A stretch of DNA of 64,000 nt, from contig JAFVAN010000038.1 in assembly GCA_017480485.1 (NCBI GenBank), positions 1 through 64,000 on the forward strand, in the 5' to 3' direction. The stretch is from Ruminococcus sp. Lineage in GTDB: Bacteria > Bacillota_A > Clostridia > Oscillospirales > Ruminococcaceae. The position numbers and the translations under genes were made by a program. The notes beneath the pieces are model-generated. The model saw nothing but the letters and a program-made list of their open reading frames with translations. It was not told where the DNA came from and searched no databases. Shown one piece after another: positions 17,466 to 26,150 of this stretch. Position 1 is the first letter of the stretch. Every line of letters begins with the position of its first letter.

Positions 17466-18329
17466 ATGTTTGAGCAGATCAGAAGCAAGACTATCACAAG
17501 GATCCTGTTTTATATCGCCTTAGCAGTTTCGGCAGCCATGGCCGTGTACGCCATCGTTACCGGGATCATCGGTTATAAGATCTACAGCGCCTTCGGCGCC
17601 TTCCCCCGCGACGGCTACATCCTCGAGGCCTTAAAGAACGGCCTCGGCGACGGCACTCCCAGAGTGGATTCTCCCTTTGAGTATATGGAGACCGGTGTGA
17701 TCTACGGCTTTATTTTCATCAGCCTGCTGCTGATGCTCGTGATACACGAGATCGTGTCGATCTCAAACGCTCCCGCCGCTTTTATAGTTACCCTCGTCGG
17801 GATGATCGGCTTTGGAGCAGCTGCGCTGATCGTTGACAAGACCCACGGCATCGCCAACAAGGACATCATCGTCGGCGTGCTGGCTATCGGGCTCTTTGGC
17901 TGCGGCTTCCTTCATTTCGCCAAGCTCGGCAACCCCAAGCTCTTTCTGGTAGGGGCTGCTCCCACAGTGTTCGCAGTTATCGTCGTCCCGCTGGTCATCA
18001 AGGTCGCTATGGTCGGCGTTGCTCAGGCTCTTGGTGCAGTTGCAGGCGCCGCGATCGCCGGAGTGGCACTGATAGCATTCCTTAACAGCGCGTCGGGATC
18101 CTCCGGCAGCTCCGCAGGCTCGAGCGCAGGCAGCTCCTCCGCCAACAAGAAGAAGATCAAGGAAAAAATGGACTCTCTTGACCGCGACTACGCAGGCAAG
18201 AAAAACGCCCTTAACAAGAAGCGCGAGGGCTCATGGAGCTATTTCTATGTCGATGAAAAGGCAATGGGCTCGGCAATGAGAAAGAACCGCGAGGAGTATG
18301 ACAGGCTCGAAAAAGAGCTTGCAAAATAA
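17466..18329 (+). CDS. Hypothetical multi-pass membrane protein
   Basis: 287 aa, start ATG at 17466 with AAAGGAG 8 nt upstream. Hydrophobic segments near residues 10-35, 75-95, 100-125, 130-150 and 155-205, then a Gly/Ser-rich linker (ASGSSGSSAGSSAGSSS) and a charged, coiled-coil-prone cytoplasmic tail (KEKMDSLDRDYAGKKNALNKK). Family not recognised. Co-directional with the preceding gene and closed by a strong hairpin terminator. Confidence 0.7.
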   Translation: MFEQIRSKTITRILFYIALAVSAAMAVYAIVTGIIGYKIYSAFGAFPRDGYILEALKNGLGDGTPRVDSPFEYMETGVIYGFIFISLLLMLVIHEIVSISNAPAAFIVTLVGMIGFGAAALIVDKTHGIANKDIIVGVLAIGLFGCGFLHFAKLGNPKLFLVGAAPTVFAVIVVPLVIKVAMVGVAQALGAVAGAAIAGVALIAFLNSASGSSGSSAGSSAGSSSANKKKIKEKMDSLDRDYAGKKNALNKKREGSWSYFYVDEKAMGSAMRKNREEYDRLEKELAK

Positions 18330-18381
18330 CGCGGGCGGCAGAGCCGACAGCGGCTCCGATGCTCCTCTTGACGGAAATTTG

Positions 18382-18427
18382 CTAAAAACGGTACCTCACC
18401 CCCTGCGGGATGAGGTACCGTTTTTAG
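18382..18427. terminator. Strong hairpin terminator
   Basis: Perfect 17-bp stem from ctaaaaacggtacctca to its complement, loop ccccctgcggga, bidirectional with A- and T-runs in the stem base. Confidence 0.85.
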
Positions 18428-19061
18428 TCGAAAGCCGCTCGTGCAGCAGCCTCTTTTGGTTTATACTACAGGCCCAAGGGCCGTTATAGGTGTTCGGCAA
18501 GCTATCCGATGACGAACTCCGCCGCCCTCATCAAGGAAATGGTGAATAAAAGGATGTCATCTGCCCGTTCCCGGGCTGGGCGTCGGAACGCTTGCCATTT
18601 TTATCTCTTCGGGCTATCCGGTGACTGACTGTTCCCGCAGGGCAGCAAGCTGCCCGCAACATAAAAACCGATGTTAAAAGTAGGTCACCTTCCGCGTCCG
18701 GACGCGGTGCAGGAACAACGCCCAAAGGTCCACAGCAGTCTATCTGGCAGCAAGCTCACTGCACATGACGCCAAATAGCGGTGACCTCTCGGTACACAAA
18801 AGTATGCTGCCACGGGTGTGCAGGAACGACTGCTGTAATTATTTGCAATGCACAGTGCACAATGCACAATGCACAATTATAGTGTCCGCTGCGCGGACGG
18901 ATGGCCATTCGGCCGATGCAGATGGATATAGGCTTTCATTTTTTTGCTTGCATAATATCTTACGCTCAATGCTCTTCAAGGCACAAAAGCTTTGCGCCGC
19001 ACGACCTATGTGCCCGAACGGGCATGACGTCGCCGAAGGCGATACCTTCATTGTGCATTGT
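18428..19061. repeat. Gene-free region with inverted-repeat element
   Basis: About 630 bp without a credible gene. 18859-19061 is flanked by perfect 13-bp inverted repeats (acaatgcacaatg / cattgtgcattgt), with extra tandem copies of the gcacaat unit on the left. It encloses short hairpins (gtccgctgcgcggac, gccattcggc, gcccgaacgggc, cgtcgccgaaggcga), like a MITE or REP-type element. Its right arm abuts the stop codon of the TerD-like gene. 18428-18850 contains only short GC-rich palindromes. Confidence 0.6.
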
Positions 19062-21065
19062 CTAGTCCTCCATAAAGAAGTTGTTATCTATGAGGCTGAG
19101 CTCATTCTCGGCGGAGGGCTTGCCCATGACGAGGGTGAGGTCTGCGGCCTCGGCGCTCCTGACGGGGGAGGCCCCCTGAGAGCGGAAGAGCCGCGCAAGA
19201 TACTCCCGCAGAGACAGGCCGCCGCTTTCCAGACCGTCGTCGTAATAGCCGCCCGCTGTGGGCCGGCCGTCAAAGACTATGGCCCTTCTCTTGACGTCCA
19301 CAAAGCCGTAGTTGAGTCTTCTGCAGTCGCTTGTAAGATAGTGGGTGAAGAAGCAGTTCTTGGGGTCGTAGAGCTTTACCTCGGCGCCCGTTTTGCTCAC
19401 GGCCATGGCGCCGACAAAGCACTCGTCTATCTCCCTGAAGGTATCATAGCCCGAGAAGAGGTTGATATTAAGGGTGACGGCGCTCAGCACTCCCAGCCCG
19501 CGGACGAGGTCGATATCAATATACTCGGCGGCGTCGCTGTGGGTTATGTCTCCGCTCATCACCACGGTGCCCGTTCTGAAATCGGCGTTCCAGCCGACCT
19601 GCTCCTTGGTGCCGTCCATGTTCCTGATCGAGGCGTGGAGGTCGATGTCCACCCGCTCCTTGTCGTTCCAGTAGACAAAGAAGCGGATAGCCGTGGCCTC
19701 GGGGGGTATCCTGTAGGCTATGCCGGAACGGATGTAGCCGCCCTCGGCGGACTTGTCGGTAACTCTTATCTCCGAGCGGTCCAGGTCGAACTCGGGCATA
19801 TCGACGAAGATCTTCTTTCCCCGAAGGGGGGTGTCGTTGGCGGCGAGCCTGCGCTCCAGCAGATAGCGGGAAAATTTTGAAAGGATGACCGCCTCCTCAT
19901 AGCGTTCGAGCTCCAGCTGCTCTACCCCCGGGCGGGAGAAGTAGGAGGCTATCCGCACAAGGGTCTGGGTCTTGAGCTTGGGCGCCATGGGCAGCAGCTT
20001 ATCGAAGAGCTTAGGGGAGGGGTAGCCGCTGCGCATAAGATAGGTCAGGTGGCGGAGCATCATGCCGGGGCGCTGGGCATACATATCCAGAGCCTCGGGA
20101 GAGGTCTGCTCCACGAGCCTTTTGACAGCCGACTCCCAGGAGCGGCAGCGCCCGCCCCGAAGGGCCGCGACGGCCTTGCTAAACTCCTTCTTCTGCGAAT
20201 ATTCGTTATAGTCAAGGAACTTGAGCATGAGCAGCACCCTCTCGCCCTTCTTGTTGGAGAGGATGAGGTTTGCTTTGAAGTCCTCGATGGGGTAGCTTTC
20301 CAGCAGGCGCACCAGCAGCCGCTTTTGAGAGGTCCTGAAATGGAAGCCCGCTCTTGTGAGGGAGTAGTCCATGCACTTCCAGACATCCCCCGTATGCTGG
20401 CAGAGGGCGCGGAGGTGGGCAAGCTTTTCCTGCCGCCCGATGGCTTCGGAGGTAAACACAAAATCAAAGACCTCCAGCAGGTTCTGCTTGAAGGCGACGG
20501 AGACGCCGCTGAGCTGCTCCGGAGAGAGGCCCGGGATGCAGGCCTTTATTATCTCCCGCTCCTTGTCGTCCATGCGCTCGGTCTTGGAGAGGATGCGCTT
20601 ATAGGGGATGATGAACCTGTCCTCTATGCTGACGAGAGCGAGGGTGCGGGTCTTTAGCAGGGCCTCGTCCTGCTCGGTCTTTTCGGTCTCGGTCATATTC
20701 GGGAGCCAGCCCTTGATGACCTTAGCGCCCGTAACGCTTTCGAGGCCGTAGGTAGTTAGGTAATGTACCAGCTGGTGAAAGCGGTAAACGGCGGCGCTGA
20801 TCTCCATGACCTGAGATGGAAAGTCGGGGTACATAGGCTTTGCCTTGACATCCCCCAAAGAGGCCCTTACCCCTTCTGAAAAGCCGTCGAGGCTGTCCGA
20901 GGCGGCGAGGCGCAGTATATCTGCGGGAGCGAGGGTATACCCGAGGGCAACAAGCTCCTCGTTGGCGGTCATTGCCTTGACCACGTCCTGCTCGGTGGGC
21001 TCCCTGCTGCCGACAGCATAGGGCACAAGGCGCAGCTCTGACAAAAGCAGCTGCTCGAAATCCAT
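19062..21065 (-). CDS. Large TerD-like (tellurite/stress family) protein
   Basis: 667-aa cytosolic protein. Residues ~1-430 are helical with no motif I recognise. Residues ~440-600 resemble a TerD/CABP-like domain: RFFVYWNDKERVDIDLHASI, then VMSGDITHSDAAEYIDIDLVRGL and VTLNINLFSGYDTFREIDECFVGAM echo the TerD pattern of acidic Ca-binding strands. A C-terminal ~60-aa tail follows. Related long proteins occur in Ter stress and envelope-associated systems. No other ter gene is nearby, so the role is unknown. Start ATG has GGAGGG upstream. Confidence 0.55.
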   Translation of the reverse strand: MDFEQLLLSELRLVPYAVGSREPTEQDVVKAMTANEELVALGYTLAPADILRLAASDSLDGFSEGVRASLGDVKAKPMYPDFPSQVMEISAAVYRFHQLVHYLTTYGLESVTGAKVIKGWLPNMTETEKTEQDEALLKTRTLALVSIEDRFIIPYKRILSKTERMDDKEREIIKACIPGLSPEQLSGVSVAFKQNLLEVFDFVFTSEAIGRQEKLAHLRALCQHTGDVWKCMDYSLTRAGFHFRTSQKRLLVRLLESYPIEDFKANLILSNKKGERVLLMLKFLDYNEYSQKKEFSKAVAALRGGRCRSWESAVKRLVEQTSPEALDMYAQRPGMMLRHLTYLMRSGYPSPKLFDKLLPMAPKLKTQTLVRIASYFSRPGVEQLELERYEEAVILSKFSRYLLERRLAANDTPLRGKKIFVDMPEFDLDRSEIRVTDKSAEGGYIRSGIAYRIPPEATAIRFFVYWNDKERVDIDLHASIRNMDGTKEQVGWNADFRTGTVVMSGDITHSDAAEYIDIDLVRGLGVLSAVTLNINLFSGYDTFREIDECFVGAMAVSKTGAEVKLYDPKNCFFTHYLTSDCRRLNYGFVDVKRRAIVFDGRPTAGGYYDDGLESGGLSLREYLARLFRSQGASPVRSAEAADLTLVMGKPSAENELSLIDNNFFMED

Positions 21066-21095
21066 ACTATCCCTCCGTTCTTACGGTGCTAAATT

Positions 21096-21176
21096 GCTCC
21101 TCGCCACCTGCGGCGGCTCGGAGAGGTGCGGGAAATGGTATTCTCCCCACAGAGGGGAAGAATACCATTTCCCGCC
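21096..21176. terminator. Two-hairpin terminator element
   Basis: GC-rich hairpin cgccacctgcggcgg followed by a perfect stem cgggaaatggtattc/gaataccatttcccg (21129-21174) with a tcccc...gggga apex. Same family as 6504-6582. Confidence 0.7.
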
Positions 21177-21319
21177 GAATTATATGCGCGTCTAACAAAG
21201 ACATTTATAAACAATAAACAAAAGCCGCAAGCCACATCAAAGCCCGGCCCCGAGCCAATCAAAATGAACGCCCTCCCCCATGTTGAGGGCGAGGGCGTTG
21301 CGTGGTGCACGCTGTGCAC

Positions 21320-21406
21320 TGGTGCCGCCGACCGGACTTGAACCGGTACGGATTTTACTCCGGGGGATTTTAAGTCCCCTGTGTCTGCCTATTCCACCAC
21401 GGCGGC
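21320..21406 (-). tRNA. tRNA-Leu(TAA)
   Basis: 87 nt with encoded CCA. Acceptor GCCGCCG/CGGCGGC, D arm TGGTGGAATAGGCAGACAC, anticodon arm GGGGA-CTTAAAA-TCCCC (anticodon TAA), a long variable arm CCGGAGTAAAATCCGT typical of class II tRNA-Leu, and T arm ACCGGTTCAAGTCCGGT. Confidence 0.97.
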
Positions 21407-21419
21407 GCGGCACAAAAGT

Positions 21420-21448
21420 ATTATAGCACACGGCCTAAAAAAAGTCAA
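21420..21448 (-). promoter_or_regulatory. Promoter of tRNA-Leu
   Basis: Minus strand TTGACT (21448-21443), 17-nt spacer, TATAAT (21425-21420), 14 nt before the mature 5' end. Confidence 0.85.
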
Positions 21449-21530
21449 GTATTCACAGGATGCATCCCGCGGCAGAGCTGTCGCTCTTTTTCAAATTGCT
21501 TTCGCAAAAGCAGAGGGACGGCATATGTAC

Positions 21531-21671
21531 TCCTATGGACGGAAAGCGCTTCGCTGCTCCTCTTGCTCAATTTCTCTGAGTGCCACCGTATCGCGAGGGA
21601 GTCCCCTCACTTTACACAGTTGTGAGGCGGCGTGCCGCCGCTCACGCGACTTCGGCCGTGCGCCGTTAGCA
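21531..21671 (+). repeat. Interspersed repeat fragment plus short repeat copy C
   Basis: A fragment of the long repeat (tatggacggaaagcgcttcgctg) is directly followed by short repeat copy C (21573-21671), ending at the mnmE stop codon. The order of the two repeats matches their neighbourhood near position 1-170. Confidence 0.7.
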
Positions 21672-23048
21672 CTATTTGCCTACGCAGAATTTGGAGAAGA
21701 CCTCTGCCACTATGGCTTCATTTGCCCGCTCACCGGTGAGCTCCATCAGCTCCTCTGTGGCGTAGTCCAGCATTACCGTTACGGCGTCAAGGGTCTCTCC
21801 CGCAGTGAGGGCGGCCTCGGCAGCCGCAAGGCGCTCCTCGGCCTTCTCGATGCAAAGCTTCTGCCGCTCGTTGGCAAATATCGAACCGTCCTCGTCGATC
21901 TCCGCCCCAAGGAACAGCTCACGGACGGCGGCGCCAAGCTCCTCGCGGCCCTCGCCCTGCTTGGCCGAGAGCTCGATGACCCTGCACCCCAGCCCCGCCA
22001 GCAGCGAGCGGTCAAAGCGGTCGCCAAGATCGTTCTTGTTCAGCACCACAACGGTCCTCGTGCCAAGGGAGGCGATGTAGTCGATGAGCTCCCTGTCCTC
22101 GGCGTCGGCGGCCTCGGAGGTGTCGAAGACGGCGATGATAAGGGCGCAGTCCGCAAGGCGCTTCTTTGCATTAGAGACGCCCATGCTCTCCACCCTGTCC
22201 TCGGTGGCGCGGATGCCTGCGGTGTCGGAGAGCCGAAGCTCGAAGCCACCCAGCTGCACGCCCTCCTCGATGACGTCTCGGGTGGTGCCTGCCAGATCGG
22301 TGACAATGGAGCGCTCGTAGCCCAGCAGGGTGTTCATAAGCGTAGACTTTCCCACGTTGGGCTTGCCCGCGATGACGGTGTCGATGCCGCGCCGCAGCAG
22401 CATACCCGTGTCGTAGCCTTGGATGAGCTTTTTCAGGCGGGCGCGGGCGGCGGAGACAGTCTCGGTCAGGGCGCGGCGCTCCACGGCGGGAAGATCCTCC
22501 TCGGGATAATCGACCCAGGCCGCCAGCTCGCCCAGAGCAGTTACCAGCTGCCGCTTGATGTCGTCGGCCTCCTTGAAGAGCCTGCCCTCCTTGGTGAGCC
22601 TTGCAGCCCTGAGGGCGTCCTCGCCACGGGCGCTTATCATGTCCATTACGCCCTCGGCCTGAGTGAGGGAGAGCTTGCCGTTAAGGAAGGCACGCTTGGT
22701 GAACTCGCCGCGGTCGGCCTGCTGACAGCCGTTTGCAAGGCAGAGCCTGAGGACGCGCTTGGCGATATAAACGCCGCCGTGGCAGGAGAGCTCGGCGGTG
22801 TCCTCTCCGGTGTAGGAATGGGGGGCGCGGAAGATGGTGAGGACGGCGTCGTCAACGGCTTCATTCGTGGCGGGGTCGATGACCCTGCCATAGGCGCAGG
22901 AATAGCCGGGCATATCCTGCACACTTGGAAAAGACAAAAAAGGAGAAAAGACCCGCGACGCCACATCGACGGCTCCTTCTCCGCTTATTCTTATTACAGC
23001 CAGCCCGCCCTGCGCGAGGGGCGTACACACGGCGCAAACGGTAGACAT
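21672..23048 (-). CDS. mnmE: tRNA uridine-34 modification GTPase MnmE
   Basis: With MnmG, installs the cmnm5 group on U34 of tRNAs read at NNA/NNG codons. The protein is 458 aa, the family length, when started at the ATG at 23048 (STVCAVCTPLAQGGLAVIRISG); in-frame codons upstream are from repeats. Formyl-THF-binding N-domain, helical domain, G domain with GKPNVGKST, DLAGTTRDV and NKND, and the C-terminal catalytic FCVGK (canonical FC[IV]GK). No mnmG is adjacent. Confidence 0.96.
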   Translation of the reverse strand: MSTVCAVCTPLAQGGLAVIRISGEGAVDVASRVFSPFLSFPSVQDMPGYSCAYGRVIDPATNEAVDDAVLTIFRAPHSYTGEDTAELSCHGGVYIAKRVLRLCLANGCQQADRGEFTKRAFLNGKLSLTQAEGVMDMISARGEDALRAARLTKEGRLFKEADDIKRQLVTALGELAAWVDYPEEDLPAVERRALTETVSAARARLKKLIQGYDTGMLLRRGIDTVIAGKPNVGKSTLMNTLLGYERSIVTDLAGTTRDVIEEGVQLGGFELRLSDTAGIRATEDRVESMGVSNAKKRLADCALIIAVFDTSEAADAEDRELIDYIASLGTRTVVVLNKNDLGDRFDRSLLAGLGCRVIELSAKQGEGREELGAAVRELFLGAEIDEDGSIFANERQKLCIEKAEERLAAAEAALTAGETLDAVTVMLDYATEELMELTGERANEAIVAEVFSKFCVGK

Positions 23049-23435
23049 TTTTATCACTGCTTTCGTTTTTTTCAATGCATAATTATTTTGCGGGGCGGAG
23101 GGTTGAGTTGATAGTTGATAATTATGAGGCGCGGAATCTTTCGGCCCCCTCGCGGAGCGCATTAAAAAACGCGCGCGGGGGACTCGCGTCAGAGGCTTGT
23201 CGCGGACCCGCGAAATAGGCGCAGACTTAGTGCCTTACACTCGGCGCGGCACCGATGAAAGAGGAGACCGTTAACTTGCGCCCCGCTCCACCCCGCTGGG
23301 GGCGTAATGCTGCGCCGTAACGACGTCGCCTCCTCCACAAGGCAGGAACAGCGAGGGAGCGCAGCGGCCAAGCGCTTTCCGTCCATAGGAGGAGAGGGGT
23401 TCCTGCTCCTAACTCTCAACTCTGAGCCCCAGAAC
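23049..23435 (-). repeat. Long interspersed repeat, inverted copy
   Basis: 23145-23385 is the reverse complement of the 3441-3685 repeat, matching blocks such as gcactaagtctgcgcc and the cgcgcgcgttttttaatgcg end. It lies upstream of mnmE and downstream of the Cys-cluster gene. Nothing else is seen in this 387-bp gap. Confidence 0.8.
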
Positions 23436-23909
23436 CTAAAGCTCCACTGCTACGACCACAAACCCCCGCCGATATGGCTTAACATACTCGGGGTGCTTGT
23501 CGGCCTCGGCGAAGATATATCCCTCCAGCTCTTGGACCTTTTCCATGATGGCCTGTATGGGCCGCTGCGCTACAACGGGGCAGTCCGGCGATAAGGCTAT
23601 CACCCTCCTGCCCTCCAGCTCCATTACCCGAAAGGGGAAAATGCGGCAGTCAAAGGGCTTCCCATCTCCAAGGATGCACCCCCGCTCGCTGTCCAGCAGC
23701 GGACAGACGTATAGCCCGCCCTCCGCCTGCTGCATTTTAAGGATGCTGCACTCCTCGCGGCTAACAAACTCCTGCTGCGGCCGCAGGGAGAGTATCTCCT
23801 CTTTAAGCTCCGGGGGGATGAGCGGTGTGTCCCAGAGGCTGTAGCCCTCGAAGGAGCAGCACTGCCTGCATTCGGCGCATTCCTCTCTCGAAAGCAGCCC
23901 GCCAAGCAT
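23436..23909 (-). CDS. YkgJ-type cysteine-cluster protein
   Basis: 157-aa protein with the CxxCxxCC cluster ECAECRQCC (residues 9-17), a further Cys in SREECSIL, CPLLDSERGCIL, DCRIFPF and SPDCPVV. This is the pattern of the YkgJ/UPF0153 family, thought to bind zinc or an Fe-S cluster. Its ATG immediately follows the stop of the GGDEF-protein gene (TAAATG), so expression is coupled. Function is unknown; a redox or metal-sensing partner role is inference. Confidence 0.7.
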   Translation of the reverse strand: MLGGLLSREECAECRQCCSFEGYSLWDTPLIPPELKEEILSLRPQQEFVSREECSILKMQQAEGGLYVCPLLDSERGCILGDGKPFDCRIFPFRVMELEGRRVIALSPDCPVVAQRPIQAIMEKVQELEGYIFAEADKHPEYVKPYRRGFVVVAVEL

Positions 23910-25823
23910 TTACTCTCCGTCCTTTCGGGCGGCCTCTTCGGCGGCCTGACGGCGCTTGATAGCCTTGTCCTTGTACATCCGCTCGTCGGCGGACTTGATG
24001 AGGCCCTCAAAGCTGTCCAGCTCGCTGCTCTCCGTCGAGCGGTAGACGCCGATGCTGGCCGAGACCTTATAGGGCTTGCCCGAGGTGCGGTTTATGGACC
24101 TTAGCCTTGCCTCTATCTCCACCTTGATGTCGTCCACGGGCAGGGAGGAGGACATGAAGGCCACCATTTCGTCGCCGCCCATCCTGATGCACACGGCGTT
24201 CTCGGGGCAGGCGCTCCTGAGGGCGGTGGCGGTGGACTTGATGGCGAAGTCGCCTTCGTTGTGGCCGAAATTGTCGTTGATGTATTTCAGCCTGTCGAGG
24301 TCCATCATAACAACGGTGATGGGCTTGCTCTGGCGGTCCAGCTTTTCTATCAGCCTGTTATAGCTGCGGGTGCAGCCGCCGCGGGTAAAGAGGCCCGTCA
24401 GCTGGTCATACTGCGAGAGCATACGCACCTGCTCGGTGATATGCTTCTGATAGCGCATCGTTCTGTAGGCGCCCAGCGAGTTGTTCAGGGCATTGACTAT
24501 CTGAGGTATCTTCTCGTAATTCTGGAGATCGTAGTTCTGGAAATTGAACACCACATAGCCCATAGAGATGTCAAGAAAATTCAGGGCGGTGAAGATTATC
24601 GGATAGCCCGTGAGCAGCGCCACCTCGAGCCCCGGGAAGAGACCCTTTGCCGGGAAGTCGTGAGGGGCGAACGGCGGCGGCGCATCGGAATCGAAGAAGA
24701 CACAGAGGGTCTCGCCAAAGCCGCGCTCGTAGCTGCGGTCGAAGGGATCAACGGTCTCGTCGGTCCAGTCCTTCTTCAGCATCACGCGCATATTGTAGAT
24801 TATATTGGTGGAGAGCTCGTTGGCTGCGGCCCTCAGGTTCTCGCTGGAGAGTATGCGGACGCCGATCTCGTTGAAGGACTTCTCCTCCTCCTTATATCTG
24901 TAGAAGCGGGAGTGGAGGTCGCTCAGGTGCTTGGCAACGTTTATCAGGCCGCCGCCCGAGCAGCCGCAGCTCTCGTTTATTATCATTCTGGGGCTTATCA
25001 TGAAATTCTCGCCTGCGGGGAAATCCTCCTGAGGCAGCAGCAGGAGCTCTGTGATCTTGCGGGCGATATCGCCGTAGCAGCAGAGGCAGCTGGTTATTCT
25101 GGGAGAAGAGAAATTTATATCGAGTATTCCGTCGAAGCCTGTTACAACGACCTCGTCGGGTATCTTTACGCCGGAATTTGAGAGAGTGTCGCTGACGGTG
25201 ACGGCCATGGAATCGTTGGCGCAGATGATGGCTCTGGGAAGGTGGTCGCGCTCCAGCAGGCGCTTGCAGGCGGCGGCGGTAGGCACGCTCCAGAAGTCGC
25301 CGTAGCTTACCATGGTCTCTTGATCGAAGGGGATGTTTTTTTCTTTTAAGACGCGCTTGAAGACGTTGAGCCTTGCCTCGCTGAAATCGTTGCCCTGAAT
25401 GCCGGCCATGAAGTGCAGGTCGGTGATGCCGTGGTGCTCGACCACATGGCGGACCACAAGTTCGAAGCCGCTCACATAGTCAAAGCCGATATTGACTACG
25501 TCGTTTCTGTTCCCGCCGATCATGATAACTGGCTTATCGAAGATCTCCGCTTTTTCGATGAGCTTATCTACTATCTGTTTGTTTTTTATCATCTCATCGA
25601 CGATGATAAGTACATCGACGGTGCGGAAGTCCAGCAGGTCAAAGACAGTGACCTCGCCGCGCTCGCTGGGGGTGTCCCAGAAGAGGTCAGAGGTAGTGTG
25701 GAAGACGAAGAGCCTATACCCGATCTCCTGCAAACACTTATTGAGCTCGACGGTTATCTCGTGGGCAGACTCGTCATGTATCCTTGAAAGACACAGCCCC
25801 GCTATCTTATATTTACCGATCAT
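23910..25823 (-). CDS. Periplasmic-binding-like sensor fused to GGDEF domain
   Basis: 637 aa, start ATG at 25823 with GGGGG 8 nt upstream. Residues 1-~290 resemble a LacI/GalR-type sugar-binding fold (KIAGLCLSRIHDESAHEITVELNKCL; RAIICANDSMAVTVSDTLSNSGVKIPDEVVVTGFD) without the HTH or a signal peptide. A GAF-like middle and a C-terminal diguanylate cyclase follow (DLDRLKYINDNFGHNEGD; active-site GGDEM in place of GGDEF). It may couple an intracellular ligand to c-di-GMP synthesis. No RxxD inhibitory site is obvious. Activity of the GGDEM variant is plausible, not proven. Confidence 0.8.
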   Translation of the reverse strand: MIGKYKIAGLCLSRIHDESAHEITVELNKCLQEIGYRLFVFHTTSDLFWDTPSERGEVTVFDLLDFRTVDVLIIVDEMIKNKQIVDKLIEKAEIFDKPVIMIGGNRNDVVNIGFDYVSGFELVVRHVVEHHGITDLHFMAGIQGNDFSEARLNVFKRVLKEKNIPFDQETMVSYGDFWSVPTAAACKRLLERDHLPRAIICANDSMAVTVSDTLSNSGVKIPDEVVVTGFDGILDINFSSPRITSCLCCYGDIARKITELLLLPQEDFPAGENFMISPRMIINESCGCSGGGLINVAKHLSDLHSRFYRYKEEEKSFNEIGVRILSSENLRAAANELSTNIIYNMRVMLKKDWTDETVDPFDRSYERGFGETLCVFFDSDAPPPFAPHDFPAKGLFPGLEVALLTGYPIIFTALNFLDISMGYVVFNFQNYDLQNYEKIPQIVNALNNSLGAYRTMRYQKHITEQVRMLSQYDQLTGLFTRGGCTRSYNRLIEKLDRQSKPITVVMMDLDRLKYINDNFGHNEGDFAIKSTATALRSACPENAVCIRMGGDEMVAFMSSSLPVDDIKVEIEARLRSINRTSGKPYKVSASIGVYRSTESSELDSFEGLIKSADERMYKDKAIKRRQAAEEAARKDGE

Positions 25824-25871
25824 TTTTTCAGCCCCCTTTTCAGGAAGAAACACTTTCCCAATATACTATGT

Positions 25872-25900
25872 ATTATAACACACGAACTCTCCCAAGTCAA
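25872..25900 (-). promoter_or_regulatory. Promoter of the GGDEF gene
   Basis: Minus strand TTGACT (25900-25895), 17-nt spacer, TATAAT (25877-25872), 48 nt before the start codon. Confidence 0.8.
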
Positions 25901-25949
25901 GGCCTTAACGGCAGGCAAGACGGATATCAATTTTCGTTTTTCTATATGC

Positions 25950-26030
25950 AATTTTGCCGCTCTGCGGCAAAATTGCGGATGTCGAAAGAGGGTATTCCCC
26001 CGCCGCTGGCGGGGGAATACCCTCTTTCGA
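25950..26030. terminator. Double hairpin element
   Basis: Stem aattttgccgc/gcggcaaaatt (25950-25974), then a long stem tcgaaagagggtattccccc and its complement (25982-26030). Bidirectional terminator-like; same family as the other intergenic hairpins. Confidence 0.7.
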
Positions 26031-26103
26031 TCAAATATTGATCTCCGTGAGCAGAGGCTCCCTCACGGTGCGGCAGCTGCCGTGAGAGCAGAGCTTAAAT
26101 ACG

Positions 26104-26150
26104 AACAAAGAGATATTCTGCCCTGCACAGGGTAGAATATCTCTTTGTTT
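26104..26150 (-). terminator. Terminator of the two-component operon
   Basis: Hairpin aacaaagagatattct ... agaatatctctttgttt with a ccct/aggg apex, overlapping the end of the sensor kinase gene. Confidence 0.8.
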
